DNA of 49,822 bases, taken from assembly GCA_964498605.1 (NCBI GenBank), contig CAZCHK010000011.1, forward strand, positions 1-49,822. Direction: 5' to 3'. Under the pieces are notes generated by a model. It saw only the letters and a program-made list of their open reading frames with translations, made no database searches and was not told the DNA's origin. Made by a program: the position numbers and the translations under genes. The DNA is from JBGQAS01 sp964498605 (GTDB lineage Bacteria > Chloroflexota > Anaerolineae > Anaerolineales > Anaerolineaceae). This document shows, piece after piece, positions 1-8,861 of the stretch (its first letter is position 1; each line of letters opens with the position of its first letter).

Positions 1-54
1 GCAACTTGCCTGATTATATCAACAGCTTCATAAAAATCTGACCCGTACAAGACA

Positions 55-83
55 TTGACGCTAGATATGGATTGTGCTAAAAT
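55..83 (+). promoter_or_regulatory. Promoter of the nusA operon
   Basis: TTGACG at 55-60 and TAAAAT at 78-83 are separated by exactly 17 bases, and the -10 box is preceded by TGC (extended -10). This is one of the best sigma-70-type promoters in the window. Transcription should start near 90, giving a leader of about 80 nt before nusA. I see no gene in bases 1-54. Confidence 0.75.
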
Positions 84-108
84 TCGTCATCGTTATAGAA
101 GCGCACCG

Positions 109-132
109 GAAAGTGGGTCACCCCCACTTTTC
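109..132 (+). promoter_or_regulatory. Hairpin in the nusA leader
   Basis: An inverted repeat (AAAGTGGG, five-base loop TCACC, CCCACTTT) gives a stem of about 9 bp between the promoter and the nusA ribosome-binding site. Only a short T4 tract follows the stem, so it is at best a weak intrinsic terminator. A hairpin of this GTGGG/CCCAC type is often seen ahead of rimP-nusA operons (recollection). Its role here, whether attenuation or a transcript-stabilising structure, is inferred. Confidence 0.6.
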
Positions 133-169
133 TGCGTAAATAAGGGAAATCTGTTGGAGAATTACAGGA

Positions 170-2038
170 ATGAAGAGCGATTTTACATTAGCATTCAATG
201 AGGTTCTTGAGGAAAAAGGCTTACCCAAAGAAATCATCATGAAAGCCATTGAGTCTGCAATGGTATCAGCTTACCGCAAGGCAGTCATGGCTTCCACTCA
301 ACAATACACGGAAGCGAAGATCGATTACGAGACCGGGAGTGTCCAGATCTTCGCGGAAAAAGAAGTCGTTGACAGCGTGGAGGTTGAAATTACCGAGGTT
401 TCCTTGGAAGACGCGCGCAAGTTCAATCCCGAAGCCGCGTTGGGTGACATGGTGCTGGTTGAGTGCACTCCCAAGGATTTTGGCCGAGTGGCGGCTCAAA
501 CTGCGCGCCAGGTGATCCAGCAGCGCATACGCGATGCGGAACATGATGCACAATTTGAGTACTACGAGAAGCAGGTTGGCGAAATCGTCAGCGGCACTGT
601 TCAGGCCATCGGGGCGGTCGGCTTGACCGTTGGCCTTGAGCTGAAGGCTGAAGGCATTATGCCCCGGAAAGAAATGATCATGGGAGAGCGGCCAAGGATG
701 CACGACCGGGTCCGTGCGCTTGTGGCGGAAGTAGTCAGAGAAAAGAACGCTCCAAAGATCACCCTGTCGCGGACGCATCGCAATTTTCTTCGACGATTAC
801 TGGAAAATGAAGTCCCGGAAATTTATCACGGCATCGTTGAGATTCGTTCCATCTCCCGTGAACCTGGTCAAAGGGCGAAGGTCGCAGTCAGTGCAACGCA
901 GCCAGGCATCGATCCTGTGGGCGCCTGCGTGGGCATTAAAGGCACGCGGATTCAAGCGATCGTGCGAGAGCTTCACGATGAAAAGATCGATGTCATTGAA
1001 TACAGCAATGACCCTGCCGTTTATATCATGAAAGCCATCAGCCCGGCCCGGGTATCCGGCGTATACCTCAATGCGTTCGGTGAAGAAGGCAAAACCGCCA
1101 CGGTGGTGGTCATGGAAGATCAGCTCAGCCTCGCCATTGGACGAGATGGCCAGAATGCGCGTCTGGCGGCCAAACTGACCGGCTGGCGGATCGATATTAA
1201 AAGCCTGCCTGAAGCTGTATCTGATGCGCTGATGAAATTACAAAGCGACACCAGCCTTTCCGAAATTGCTGAAAAGGAAGCTGAAAACATCGCCCGGATT
1301 GAGGAATTGCTGCAACGAAAGAACGAAGGACGTCCATTGACTCCTGAAGAATATGACGAACTTGCGAAATTCGTCGATCGCGTTGAGCGGAGAAAAATCG
1401 CCATTCAAACACCGGCCGTGGAGATAATCGAAGATTCGGCTGTCCAGGATATCCGGAGCCAAATACCAGTCGATGTGTATGACCAGAGCATATTGGACTC
1501 AGGGTTGTCTGAGCACATCGCTTACATCCTTCAAGACGCAGGTTTTTTGAAAACGGGCGAACTGGTCGTCCAGATGCATCGAAATTCAGATGCCATCCTG
1601 AAGTTACAGGGGATTGGTCCCAAGGCTATCTCTGAAATCGAGCAGTTTACCCAAAAACTCTTACCTCAACCACAGCCGGTCGAGGAACTGGCTTCACCCC
1701 AGGATGTTCTTGAAGCCTTACCGGAACCCGCAGCAGAGGCGCTGGAAACCATCGCGGAGAAACTGCCTGAAGAAAAAATCGAAAAAGAACCAGAAGTGGC
1801 AGAAGAGGAGCCTGAAGGCCCCGAACCAAGTTTTGCCGAGATGTTCGATCTCAAAGCTGTCACCAGTGTGAAAACAAATGAAGAAATGGAAACAGACATT
1901 GATGGGGCACAAAAAACCGGGACAAAGAAAAAGAAAGCGAAAAGCGTTGTCGTTGAATATGACCCGGATCTGGACATGACCATCGCAAAAAAGAAGCATA
2001 AACGCGGTGATGCGGATTGGGATAGCGAAGAGTTTTAA
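170..2038 (+). CDS. nusA: Transcription termination/antitermination factor NusA
   Basis: NusA binds RNA polymerase and nascent RNA and modulates pausing, termination and antitermination. The 622 residues show the N-terminal polymerase-binding domain, an S1 domain (about 135-200), and tandem KH domains with GIKGTRI and IGRDGQNARLAAKLTGW. A helix-hairpin-helix-like segment follows at about 450-500 (LQGIGPKAISEIEQF). It is clearly longer than the roughly 500-residue E. coli protein because of an acidic Pro/Glu-rich linker (about 505-570) and a basic Lys-rich tail. The start ATG has GGAGA nine bases upstream. It heads the operon behind its own promoter and leader hairpin; ylxR follows after 2 bp. 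RimP, the usual upstream partner, is not present between the promoter and nusA. Confidence 0.97.
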   Translation: MKSDFTLAFNEVLEEKGLPKEIIMKAIESAMVSAYRKAVMASTQQYTEAKIDYETGSVQIFAEKEVVDSVEVEITEVSLEDARKFNPEAALGDMVLVECTPKDFGRVAAQTARQVIQQRIRDAEHDAQFEYYEKQVGEIVSGTVQAIGAVGLTVGLELKAEGIMPRKEMIMGERPRMHDRVRALVAEVVREKNAPKITLSRTHRNFLRRLLENEVPEIYHGIVEIRSISREPGQRAKVAVSATQPGIDPVGACVGIKGTRIQAIVRELHDEKIDVIEYSNDPAVYIMKAISPARVSGVYLNAFGEEGKTATVVVMEDQLSLAIGRDGQNARLAAKLTGWRIDIKSLPEAVSDALMKLQSDTSLSEIAEKEAENIARIEELLQRKNEGRPLTPEEYDELAKFVDRVERRKIAIQTPAVEIIEDSAVQDIRSQIPVDVYDQSILDSGLSEHIAYILQDAGFLKTGELVVQMHRNSDAILKLQGIGPKAISEIEQFTQKLLPQPQPVEELASPQDVLEALPEPAAEALETIAEKLPEEKIEKEPEVAEEEPEGPEPSFAEMFDLKAVTSVKTNEEMETDIDGAQKTGTKKKKAKSVVVEYDPDLDMTIAKKKHKRGDADWDSEEF

Positions 2039-2040
2039 GA

Positions 2041-2358
2041 ATGATCAAAAAGACCGGCGGGCATGTCAAACACATTCCTCACCGAACCTGCGTGAGCTGC
2101 CGGGATGTGCTTGCCAAGCGTGAGCTGATCCGCTTGGTGCGAACGGAAATTGGCATTCGCGTTGACCCGACGGGGAAACTCAAGGGGCGTGGAGCCTATT
2201 TGCATGCCTCGCGGGTTTGTTGGGAAAAGGGGTTGAAAGGTCCGTTGGCGAACGCATTAAGAATGACGCTTTCTGATGAGGACAAGCGGGTATTGATGGA
2301 GTACTTCAATGCCCTTCCCGCAGAGAGTAATATAGGAGCGGCGCAGCAAGAGAATTGA
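2041..2358 (+). CDS. ylxR: YlxR-family (DUF448) RNA-binding protein
   Basis: This 105-residue basic protein carries the family signature CVSCR near the N terminus and GRGAYLHAS in the middle, which form the conserved YlxR fold. The family sits almost invariably between nusA and infB, as here, and is thought to bind RNA or nucleoid. The ATG lies 2 bp after the nusA stop, so translation is probably coupled, with a purine-rich GAAGAG just upstream. The ribosomal-like ylxQ gene that often follows is absent: the 77-bp gap before infB holds only a small inverted repeat (CAAACC/GGTTTG, 2372-2388). Confidence 0.93.
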   Translation: MIKKTGGHVKHIPHRTCVSCRDVLAKRELIRLVRTEIGIRVDPTGKLKGRGAYLHASRVCWEKGLKGPLANALRMTLSDEDKRVLMEYFNALPAESNIGAAQQEN

Positions 2359-2435
2359 TTTGGTTACAGCAAACCATGAAGGTTTGAAGTCTTAGGATAC
2401 TGATAGTGCTCGGGGGGGCGCAAATCGGAGGCAAT

Positions 2436-4217
2436 ATGGCAGAAAATAATAATACAGTAGTCGAAATTCCAGCGAGTATCACGGTGAGGGATCTGGCGCT
2501 GCGCATGAGCTCCAGTCCGATCCAGGTGATAAAAATCCTGATGGCGAATGGGGTCATCGCTAACATTAACCAGATCGTCGATTTTGACACGGCCGCGGTG
2601 GTTGCGTCGGAAATGGGTTTTGAGGCAGTTTCAGAAGCTGAGCAGATCCAGGAGGAGGTTGAGACAGGTGAAGTACCCTTGTGGCGGCAGGCGATCATCA
2701 ACGAGGACAGGAAAAATTTGGTACCCCGCGCGCCGGTTGTCACCATACTTGGACATGTGGATCATGGAAAAACAACATTGCTGGATGCAATTCGGCACTC
2801 CAGCGTGGCAAGCGCAGAGGCGGGAGGCATCACGCAGCACATTGGCGCGTACCAGGTGGAACACAAAGGGCGTCTGATCACCTTCCTTGACACACCCGGG
2901 CACGCCGCTTTTTCCGCGATGCGTGCCAGAGGAGCTCAAGGTGCAGATATCGTCATTCTTGTCGTTGCCGTGGACGATGGCGTGCAGCCACAAACCCGTG
3001 AAGCGATTGCCCACGCGAGGGCGTCCCGGGTCCCGATGATCGTCGCACTGAATAAAATCGACAAAGCAGACGCGAATGCAGAAAATACCATGAAGCAACT
3101 CGCTGACCAGGGACTGATTCCTGAGATATGGGAGGGGAGCACGATCATGGTCCCCGTTTCTGCCAAGCAAAAACAGGGTTTGGAAGATTTGCTTGAAGCC
3201 ATCCTACTGGTCGCGGATAGCAATGAGATTCTTGCCAATCCAAACGGTCGGGTGATCGGGACTGTGATCGAAACGCAGATGGACAAATCCCGCGGGGTGA
3301 TCGCAACCATTCTGATCCAGAATGGCACCCTTCAGGCCGGTGATGTCGTGGTTGCAGGTAGCGCTTGCGGAAAAATTAAATTAATGGAAGATTTTAAGGG
3401 GAAACAGATCAGGAAAGCTGCCCCGTCAACACCTGTGCTGATACTGGGTTTAAATGATGTCCCCAAGGCTGGCGATATTGTCCAGGTAGTGGAATCGGAA
3501 AAGGAAGGGCGGACCATCGCGAGCGAGAATAAACAGTCAGACTCGATGGATAAGAAATCAGCCACCAAAGCGACTTTGGAAGAGCTTTTCAGCCGTTTTC
3601 AGGCCGGTGAAATCAAGGAATTGCGCCTGATCGTGAAAGCCGATGTGCAGGGGTCCCTTGAACCGATCGTTTCGTCTCTCAATGACCTGAAAACGAACGA
3701 GATAAAAGTGAATATCCTGCACGCGGAACCAGGAAATGTCAGCGAAAGCGATGTCATGTTAGCCGCTGCCTCGAAGGCGATCATTGTTGGTTTCAATGTT
3801 CAGGCTGAAGCGGATGCGAAAAGGCTGGCTGATGGGGAAGGTGTATCCATACGGTTGTACGAGATCATTTACCGCCTGATCGAAGATGTCGAAAAAGCTT
3901 TGAAAGGGATGCTGGAACCGGAGTACCGCGAGAACATCATCGGTACGGCAGCCGTACTGGCAGTTTTTAAAGTCTCAAAGATGGGAGCAGTGGCCGGCAG
4001 CAAGGTTGTCAAAGGTGAGATACACCGAAACGCTCGGGCACGTGTATTGCGCAAAGGAGAAAAAATATTCGATGGCGAGATCGGATCGCTGCGCCACGAA
4101 AAAGAGGACGTTCGTGAGATGCGAACCGGATTTGAATGCGGTATCGGCATCAAGAATTTTGACGATTTTGAGCAGGGCGATGTCATTGAATGCTACCGGC
4201 TCGAAAAAGTTGGTTGA
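2436..4217 (+). CDS. infB: Translation initiation factor IF-2
   Basis: IF-2 is the GTPase that delivers fMet-tRNA to the 30S subunit. The 593 residues contain the IF2_N domain (about 10-60), the G domain with GHVDHGKTT, DTPGH and NKID motifs, then domains II-IV ending in the fMet-tRNA-binding C2 domain (GFECGIGIKNFDDFEQGD). It lacks the long N-terminal extension of E. coli IF-2 and resembles the short form. An in-frame GTG exists at 2406, but the ATG at 2436 is preceded by CGGAGG at good spacing and starts the conserved protein, so I place the start there. It is the third gene of the nusA operon; rbfA follows after 20 bp. Confidence 0.97.
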   Translation: MAENNNTVVEIPASITVRDLALRMSSSPIQVIKILMANGVIANINQIVDFDTAAVVASEMGFEAVSEAEQIQEEVETGEVPLWRQAIINEDRKNLVPRAPVVTILGHVDHGKTTLLDAIRHSSVASAEAGGITQHIGAYQVEHKGRLITFLDTPGHAAFSAMRARGAQGADIVILVVAVDDGVQPQTREAIAHARASRVPMIVALNKIDKADANAENTMKQLADQGLIPEIWEGSTIMVPVSAKQKQGLEDLLEAILLVADSNEILANPNGRVIGTVIETQMDKSRGVIATILIQNGTLQAGDVVVAGSACGKIKLMEDFKGKQIRKAAPSTPVLILGLNDVPKAGDIVQVVESEKEGRTIASENKQSDSMDKKSATKATLEELFSRFQAGEIKELRLIVKADVQGSLEPIVSSLNDLKTNEIKVNILHAEPGNVSESDVMLAAASKAIIVGFNVQAEADAKRLADGEGVSIRLYEIIYRLIEDVEKALKGMLEPEYRENIIGTAAVLAVFKVSKMGAVAGSKVVKGEIHRNARARVLRKGEKIFDGEIGSLRHEKEDVREMRTGFECGIGIKNFDDFEQGDVIECYRLEKVG

Positions 4218-4237
4218 GGTTTGGGTAAGGAGATCTA

Positions 4238-4606
4238 ATGCCTACGGAAGTCCGAATCAAAAGAATCCAGGATCGCATCCGGCAGGATTTGTCTGAAATG
4301 ATCGTGATGCAGACGATCCACGATCCACGCATCAATGGCGCTACCATCACAGAAGTAAAAGTGGACCGGGAGCTGTCCTATGCCGATATTTTTGTGTCCG
4401 CGGTGGAAGGCCACTCGCGGGAGCAAGAAATCATGGAAGGGCTGCAGAGCGCAAGTGGATTCATCCGCAGAACCCTCTCAAAGCAGATCCAGTTAAGAGT
4501 TTTCCCCCGGATCAGGTTTCATTGGGATCCGACTCCGGAGCGCGCAGATCATATTGAGCAGCTGCTGGCTCAGATCAGAAAGGATGAATCTCCTACCAAT
4601 GGGTAA
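4238..4606 (+). CDS. rbfA: Ribosome-binding factor A
   Basis: RbfA assists late maturation of the 30S subunit and 16S rRNA 5'-end processing. The 122-residue protein is the usual family length and has the KH-like fold pattern, with the conserved segments RIQDRIRQDLSEMI, DPRINGATITEV and RIRFHWDPTPERADHIEQLL. An AAGGAG ribosome-binding site lies just before the ATG. It sits between infB and an nrnA-like gene whose probable ATG overlaps the rbfA stop (ATGGGTAA, 4599-4606), indicating coupled translation. Confidence 0.95.
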   Translation: MPTEVRIKRIQDRIRQDLSEMIVMQTIHDPRINGATITEVKVDRELSYADIFVSAVEGHSREQEIMEGLQSASGFIRRTLSKQIQLRVFPRIRFHWDPTPERADHIEQLLAQIRKDESPTNG

Positions 4607-5588
4607 GAAGAATTTCGTTTCAGCCGGCAGGTTATTCAGTCAACACAGCAGCTTCTTGATCACATCGCACATCCGCGCTGATGGCGATGCGGTTGGTTCA
4701 GTATTGGGTCTGGGATTGGCGCTTGAAGCAGCCGGCAAAAAAGTCAGCATGGTGCTGAAGGATGGGGTGGCGAGGAATTTTCATTTCATGCCGGGTTGGG
4801 AAAAGATTCAAAAGACAGCCGAAGGCGATTTCGATTTGGTGATCATACTCGACAGCGCTGACTTTGAACGTTCAGGTGGCGTAACAGGCGATCGACGCGT
4901 GGACATCAATATTGATCACCACGTAACCAATACGCGCTACGGAGAATTGAACCTGGTCAAACCAAAAGCTGTCGCTACATCAGCGATACTGGCTGAATGG
5001 TTACCCAGGTGGAAACTGGGCATCAACAAGGAAATCGCGGAAGCCTTACTCGTCGGAATGATTACAGACACGATCGGATTTCGAACAACCAATATGAATC
5101 CCAAAGCTCTGCATTTGGCTGCAGATCTGATTGAACATGGAGCAAATCTCCCCGATCTTTATGCGAAAGCGCTGATGCGGAAATCCTACGAGGCAGCCAA
5201 GTATTGGGGACTCGGATTGGTGCAACTTGAAAGGGAAGGCAAGCTGATCTGGTCTTCGCTTTCTTTGGATAACCGCAAAACCGCAAAGTATCCTGGTTCT
5301 GATGACGCGGACTTCTGCAATATTTTATCGAACATTGATGGTTGTGACATCTCGATACTTTTCATTGAGCAAAAAAATCATACAATAAAAGTAAGCTGGC
5401 GCGCACCTGGAGGCCAGGACATTTCCGGGTTAGCGATGCAGTTTGGCGGTGGGGGGCATCCAGCTGCCGCGGGAGCGGATGTCCCTGGAACTCTTGATGA
5501 GGTCAGGGAAAAGGTGCTGTATGAAACACGGAAGCTGATCCGCGCCGCTTCACAAAAAAAGAAAACGAACCTCGCAAGCGAGGGATAA
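4599..5588 (+). CDS. nrnA: DHH-family phosphoesterase (NrnA-like nanoRNase/pAp phosphatase)
   Basis: Proteins of this type degrade very short RNA oligomers and dephosphorylate 3'-phosphoadenosine 5'-phosphate. The DHH domain shows HIRADGDAVGS, a DSAD motif and the signature DHHVTNTRYG; the C-terminal DHHA1 domain ends in FGGGGHPAAAG, which binds substrate. The length (329 residues from the chosen start) fits NrnA. Possible starts are TTG 4554, ATG 4584 and ATG 4599. I prefer 4599 because AAAGGA lies upstream and the homologous region begins right there, but 4584 is possible. Placement between rbfA and truB is the standard Gram-positive order. c-di-AMP or pGpG hydrolysis by related DHH proteins is an alternative activity. 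Confidence 0.9.
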   Translation: MGKKNFVSAGRLFSQHSSFLITSHIRADGDAVGSVLGLGLALEAAGKKVSMVLKDGVARNFHFMPGWEKIQKTAEGDFDLVIILDSADFERSGGVTGDRRVDINIDHHVTNTRYGELNLVKPKAVATSAILAEWLPRWKLGINKEIAEALLVGMITDTIGFRTTNMNPKALHLAADLIEHGANLPDLYAKALMRKSYEAAKYWGLGLVQLEREGKLIWSSLSLDNRKTAKYPGSDDADFCNILSNIDGCDISILFIEQKNHTIKVSWRAPGGQDISGLAMQFGGGGHPAAAGADVPGTLDEVREKVLYETRKLIRAASQKKKTNLASEG

Positions 5589-5607
5589 AAATTCGGGAGA
5601 AGTAAAA

Positions 5608-6519
5608 ATGGACCAAAGAACCAATGAGATGAATAATGCCATATCCGGTGTCATTGTGGTCGACAAACCGGTTGGTCTCACCTCGCATGAGGTAGTTCAG
5701 ATTTTGCGAAGGGGAACAAATATTCGTCGAGCCGGTCATACGGGCACGCTGGATCCGAGAGCATCTGGTGTGCTTGTGATCCTCGTAGGACCTGCTGTTC
5801 GCTTGAGCGAGTACGTGTCCGCTTCTGACAAGCGCTACCAGGCGATCATCCGGCTGGGAACCTCGACAGACACCTATGATGGGGAAGGGCAGGTTTTGGA
5901 AACCACACAGGATGTCGATGTTAGCGAAGATCTATTTAATGAAACGCTTCAGTCATTTGTAGGTGAAATCGAGCAGGTTCCTCCTCCTTTCTCGGCTGTT
6001 AAAGTACAGGGGAAAAAGGCGTATGAAATGGCGCGTGAAGGCGAAGAGGTTGAGCTGGCTCCTCGCATCATCAATGTTTATTCTCTTGAGCTGCTGGAAT
6101 GGGCTCCTCCTGAAGCTGTGATTGATGTAAACTGCTCATCAGGCACATACGTGCGATCCCTGGCGCATGACCTCGGAGAAAAACTAGGCTGCGGAGCAAC
6201 GCTGGTCGGATTGAGACGGACCAAATCGGGACGTTTCACCTTGCGTGATGCTGCGCCTCTCCGTAAATTACGAGAAGCCTTCCTGGATGGAACCTGGTAC
6301 CAGTACCTGATCCCTGCGGCTGAAGCGCTTTCCGACTGGCCTTCGGTTGAACTGACTCATGAACAGGTGGAAGCAATCCGCCATGGTCACCGTATCAAGG
6401 GTGAACCTCTTGAATCATCCCTCGCCAGGGGAATCAGTGAAGCTGGTGAACTGATCGCCTTGCTCGAGTACGACAGCGCCAGCCAAGAGTGGCAGCCAAA
6501 AAAGGTGTTTTTCTCTTGA
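5608..6519 (+). CDS. truB: tRNA pseudouridine(55) synthase TruB
   Basis: TruB converts U55 in the T loop of tRNAs to pseudouridine. The 303 residues contain the family motif GHTGTLDPRASGVLV, in which the Asp of TLDP is the catalytic nucleophile. They also contain the KRYQAIIRLG, PPPFSAVKVQGKKAYEMARE and CSSGTYVRSLAHDLG segments that line the RNA-binding cleft. A GGGAGAAG ribosome-binding site precedes the ATG. The C-terminal part (about 230-303) is PUA-like. The stop overlaps the region where ribF begins, a common truB-ribF linkage. Confidence 0.96.
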   Translation: MDQRTNEMNNAISGVIVVDKPVGLTSHEVVQILRRGTNIRRAGHTGTLDPRASGVLVILVGPAVRLSEYVSASDKRYQAIIRLGTSTDTYDGEGQVLETTQDVDVSEDLFNETLQSFVGEIEQVPPPFSAVKVQGKKAYEMAREGEEVELAPRIINVYSLELLEWAPPEAVIDVNCSSGTYVRSLAHDLGEKLGCGATLVGLRRTKSGRFTLRDAAPLRKLREAFLDGTWYQYLIPAAEALSDWPSVELTHEQVEAIRHGHRIKGEPLESSLARGISEAGELIALLEYDSASQEWQPKKVFFS

Positions 6520-6521
6520 GC

Positions 6522-7466
6522 ATGGAATTCGCCCAACTTGACCATCTATCCATGAAGAACGCGTGGGTGACGATCGGCGCGTTTGACGGAGTGCATCGTG
6601 GGCATCAAAGACTGTTGTGCGAATTGGCAGAACAGGCTCACAAAAATGACGCCCCGGCTGTAGTGGTGACTTTTTTTCCTCACCCGTCCGTAGTGCTTAA
6701 ATCGATCAAAAGCGCGATGTACCTGACCACTCCAGACGAACGAACCGAGTTGATGAAAAAAACCGGAATCGATGATGTTGTTACATTAGAATTTGGCCAG
6801 ACTCTTGCGAACCAAAGCGCCGATGAGTTCGTCGGGAAATTGAAATCTCACCTGGGCATGCAGCAATTGTGGGTGGGAGCTGATTTTGCCTTGGGAAAAG
6901 ACCGTCTGGGTACAATCCAGGAAATGCAAAAGCTGGCAGTGCAAAATGATTATTCATTAAGGACCTATGAAACTGTTGAACTGGATGGAGAAGCCGTATC
7001 ATCGAGCGGGATCCGCGCCCTGCTTCTGAAAGGTGATGTTGAAAAAGCCGCCAGCTGGCTGGGACGACTTTACCGGATCGATGGCGAGATTGTTCATGGA
7101 GAGGGCAGAGGAAAATCTCTCGGCATCCCAACAGCAAATATTCAGTACTGGGAAGAAAAATTATTACCGCTGAATGGGATTTATGCCGCGTGGTTATGGT
7201 GGAAGCGTGGACGATTTCCATGCGTGGTCAACGTGGGGGTACGGCCGACCTTTTACGATGAAGCAGCGATCTCAATAGAGCCATTCATTTTAGACTTCAA
7301 CCAGGACCTTTACGGCCAGCATGTCACCTTGGAGTTCATTCAGTACATCCGGCCAGAGATGAAATTCGACACAGCTGAATCTTTAAAACAGCAGATCAGC
7401 GAAGATATCCTGAAAGCCCGTGAGGTGTTTAAGAATGCCCCCAAAACGCCAGGTCTACCTGCTTGA
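6522..7466 (+). CDS. ribF: Bifunctional riboflavin kinase / FMN adenylyltransferase
   Basis: RibF phosphorylates riboflavin to FMN and adenylates FMN to FAD. The N-terminal nucleotidyltransferase domain shows GAFDGVHRGHQRLL (HxGH-type motif) and SSSGIRALL; the C-terminal kinase domain shows GRGKSLGIPTANI and VNVGVRPTF. From ATG 6522 the protein is 314 residues, the normal size; a GTG at 6489 would add 11 residues inside truB and is less likely. The end overlaps the following ThyX-like gene by about 30 bases. Direct coupling of the FAD synthase to a predicted flavoenzyme is suggestive, though ribF normally travels with truB anyway. Confidence 0.95.
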   Translation: MEFAQLDHLSMKNAWVTIGAFDGVHRGHQRLLCELAEQAHKNDAPAVVVTFFPHPSVVLKSIKSAMYLTTPDERTELMKKTGIDDVVTLEFGQTLANQSADEFVGKLKSHLGMQQLWVGADFALGKDRLGTIQEMQKLAVQNDYSLRTYETVELDGEAVSSSGIRALLLKGDVEKAASWLGRLYRIDGEIVHGEGRGKSLGIPTANIQYWEEKLLPLNGIYAAWLWWKRGRFPCVVNVGVRPTFYDEAAISIEPFILDFNQDLYGQHVTLEFIQYIRPEMKFDTAESLKQQISEDILKAREVFKNAPKTPGLPA

Positions 7467-8859
7467 CGCGCAAAAGTTAAGTGCCGAAACCATTGCCGTT
7501 ACGTTCGCCAAAACTTCCCGTTCTCCTCAATCATTTCAAGAAATAGCCGCAGAACTTACTGATGAGAAAAGCGCGCAATTTCATGAAAAATGGGTGGTTG
7601 GTTACGGTCACGCGTCAGTAGCTGAACATGCTGTCCTGCATCTGGCTTTGGAGGGTATATCGCGTCTATCCACTGAGGTGATTCAATCAAGCAGGCTGGC
7701 TTCATTCACAGAAAAATCCACCCGTTACCAAATTTGGGGAAAAAAGGATTACTGCCTGCCACCGGAAATCACGGATTCTGCGTATCAAAAGCTCTTCAGC
7801 AGGGCGGTTGAGAATCTATTTTCGACTTACTTGAAAATAGTTCCAAAGGTCATCGAGTGGAACAAGGCGGCAAGCAAAAAAGAACCCGGTGAATCGGATG
7901 TTCTATTTGACCAGCGCATCAAGGTGATGGCGATTGATGCGTGCAGATTCTTGCTGCCGGCAGCGTCATCAGCCAATGTGGGCATGACCATAAATGCCAG
8001 AGGACTGGAGCATCTACTGTGTAAATTGCTGTCTCACCCTCTGGCGGAGGTGCGCCAGATCGGAGAGGAAATCCGCAGCGCAGCAATGAGCGCGGCCCCG
8101 ACATTGATAAAATACGCCAGGGAAAATGCGTCCATGCGTGATGCTTGTCATGCTTTGGCTGATTTTTCCAGCGAAATTTCATCACAGAGAATGGATGATC
8201 AGCGGTGTAAACTGGTAGATTGGGACCAGGAAGGAGAACGAAACATTCTTGCCTCTGTCTTGTTTAGAACTGGATCAATGGATTATGACGCTGCATTTGA
8301 ATATACAACGAAAATGGGGGAAGTGGAGTTAAGGGATTTTGCTGAAAGAATGCTCTCTCCTTTAACAGAACATGATCGGCCAATGCGGGAATTGGAGTAT
8401 GCCAATCTCACTTTTGCGTTGACAATGGATCAGGGAGCATTTTACGAATTTAAGCGGCACCGCATGATGACGCTGACCGCGCAGCGTTTGTCCACGGATA
8501 TCGGGTATGAGATACCAAAAGTGATCGTGGATTCGGGATGCCTCAGCGAGTATATTCGAGCCATGGAGAATGCCCGGAAAGCGTACGAGCGGATTTTTCC
8601 CGAATTCCCAGAAGCGGCTTCCTATGTCGTGCCAAATGGTTACCTGCGGAGTATTTTGATCAAACTGAATCTGCGTGAAGCTTTCCACTTGATTTCACTG
8701 CGCACAAGCCCCAAGGCGCATTTTTCGATCCGCTTTATCGTTCAGCTGCTTGCTGAGGAAATTATCAAGGTCTATCCTCACCTGGGCAGGTACTTACCTG
8801 TCAACGCAAAAGAATCAGCGCAATCCATTCGTGCTCAATATTTCTTCAGAAAGGGATGA
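7435..8859 (+). CDS. Double-length ThyX-like (FAD-dependent thymidylate synthase family) protein
   Basis: ThyX makes dTMP from dUMP using methylene-THF, NADPH and FAD as a homotetramer of about 220-residue subunits. This 474-residue protein appears to contain two ThyX-like units. The N-terminal unit (about 5-235) has GHASVAEHAVLHLALEGISR and then SSRLASFTEKSTRY (85-98), where canonical ThyX has RHRxxSxxxxSxRY: RHR is replaced by SSR but Ser95 and RY are kept. It also has INARGLEHL (about 186). The C-terminal unit (about 285-474) keeps RHR (341-343), but the Ser seven residues later is Arg351 and the SxRY part is lost. Loss is thus complementary. ATG 7435 has GAGGTG upstream and overlaps ribF. 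Whether it still makes dTMP is not shown. Confidence 0.75.
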   Translation: MPPKRQVYLLDAQKLSAETIAVTFAKTSRSPQSFQEIAAELTDEKSAQFHEKWVVGYGHASVAEHAVLHLALEGISRLSTEVIQSSRLASFTEKSTRYQIWGKKDYCLPPEITDSAYQKLFSRAVENLFSTYLKIVPKVIEWNKAASKKEPGESDVLFDQRIKVMAIDACRFLLPAASSANVGMTINARGLEHLLCKLLSHPLAEVRQIGEEIRSAAMSAAPTLIKYARENASMRDACHALADFSSEISSQRMDDQRCKLVDWDQEGERNILASVLFRTGSMDYDAAFEYTTKMGEVELRDFAERMLSPLTEHDRPMRELEYANLTFALTMDQGAFYEFKRHRMMTLTAQRLSTDIGYEIPKVIVDSGCLSEYIRAMENARKAYERIFPEFPEAASYVVPNGYLRSILIKLNLREAFHLISLRTSPKAHFSIRFIVQLLAEEIIKVYPHLGRYLPVNAKESAQSIRAQYFFRKG

Positions 8860-8861
8860 CA

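Noticed and set aside
2631..3170. A 179-codon minus-strand open frame
   Set aside because: It is antisense to the IF-2 G domain, which is certain.
4554..4598. TTG start for the nrnA-like gene
   Set aside because: It has no ribosome-binding site and adds residues lying inside rbfA with no family homology.
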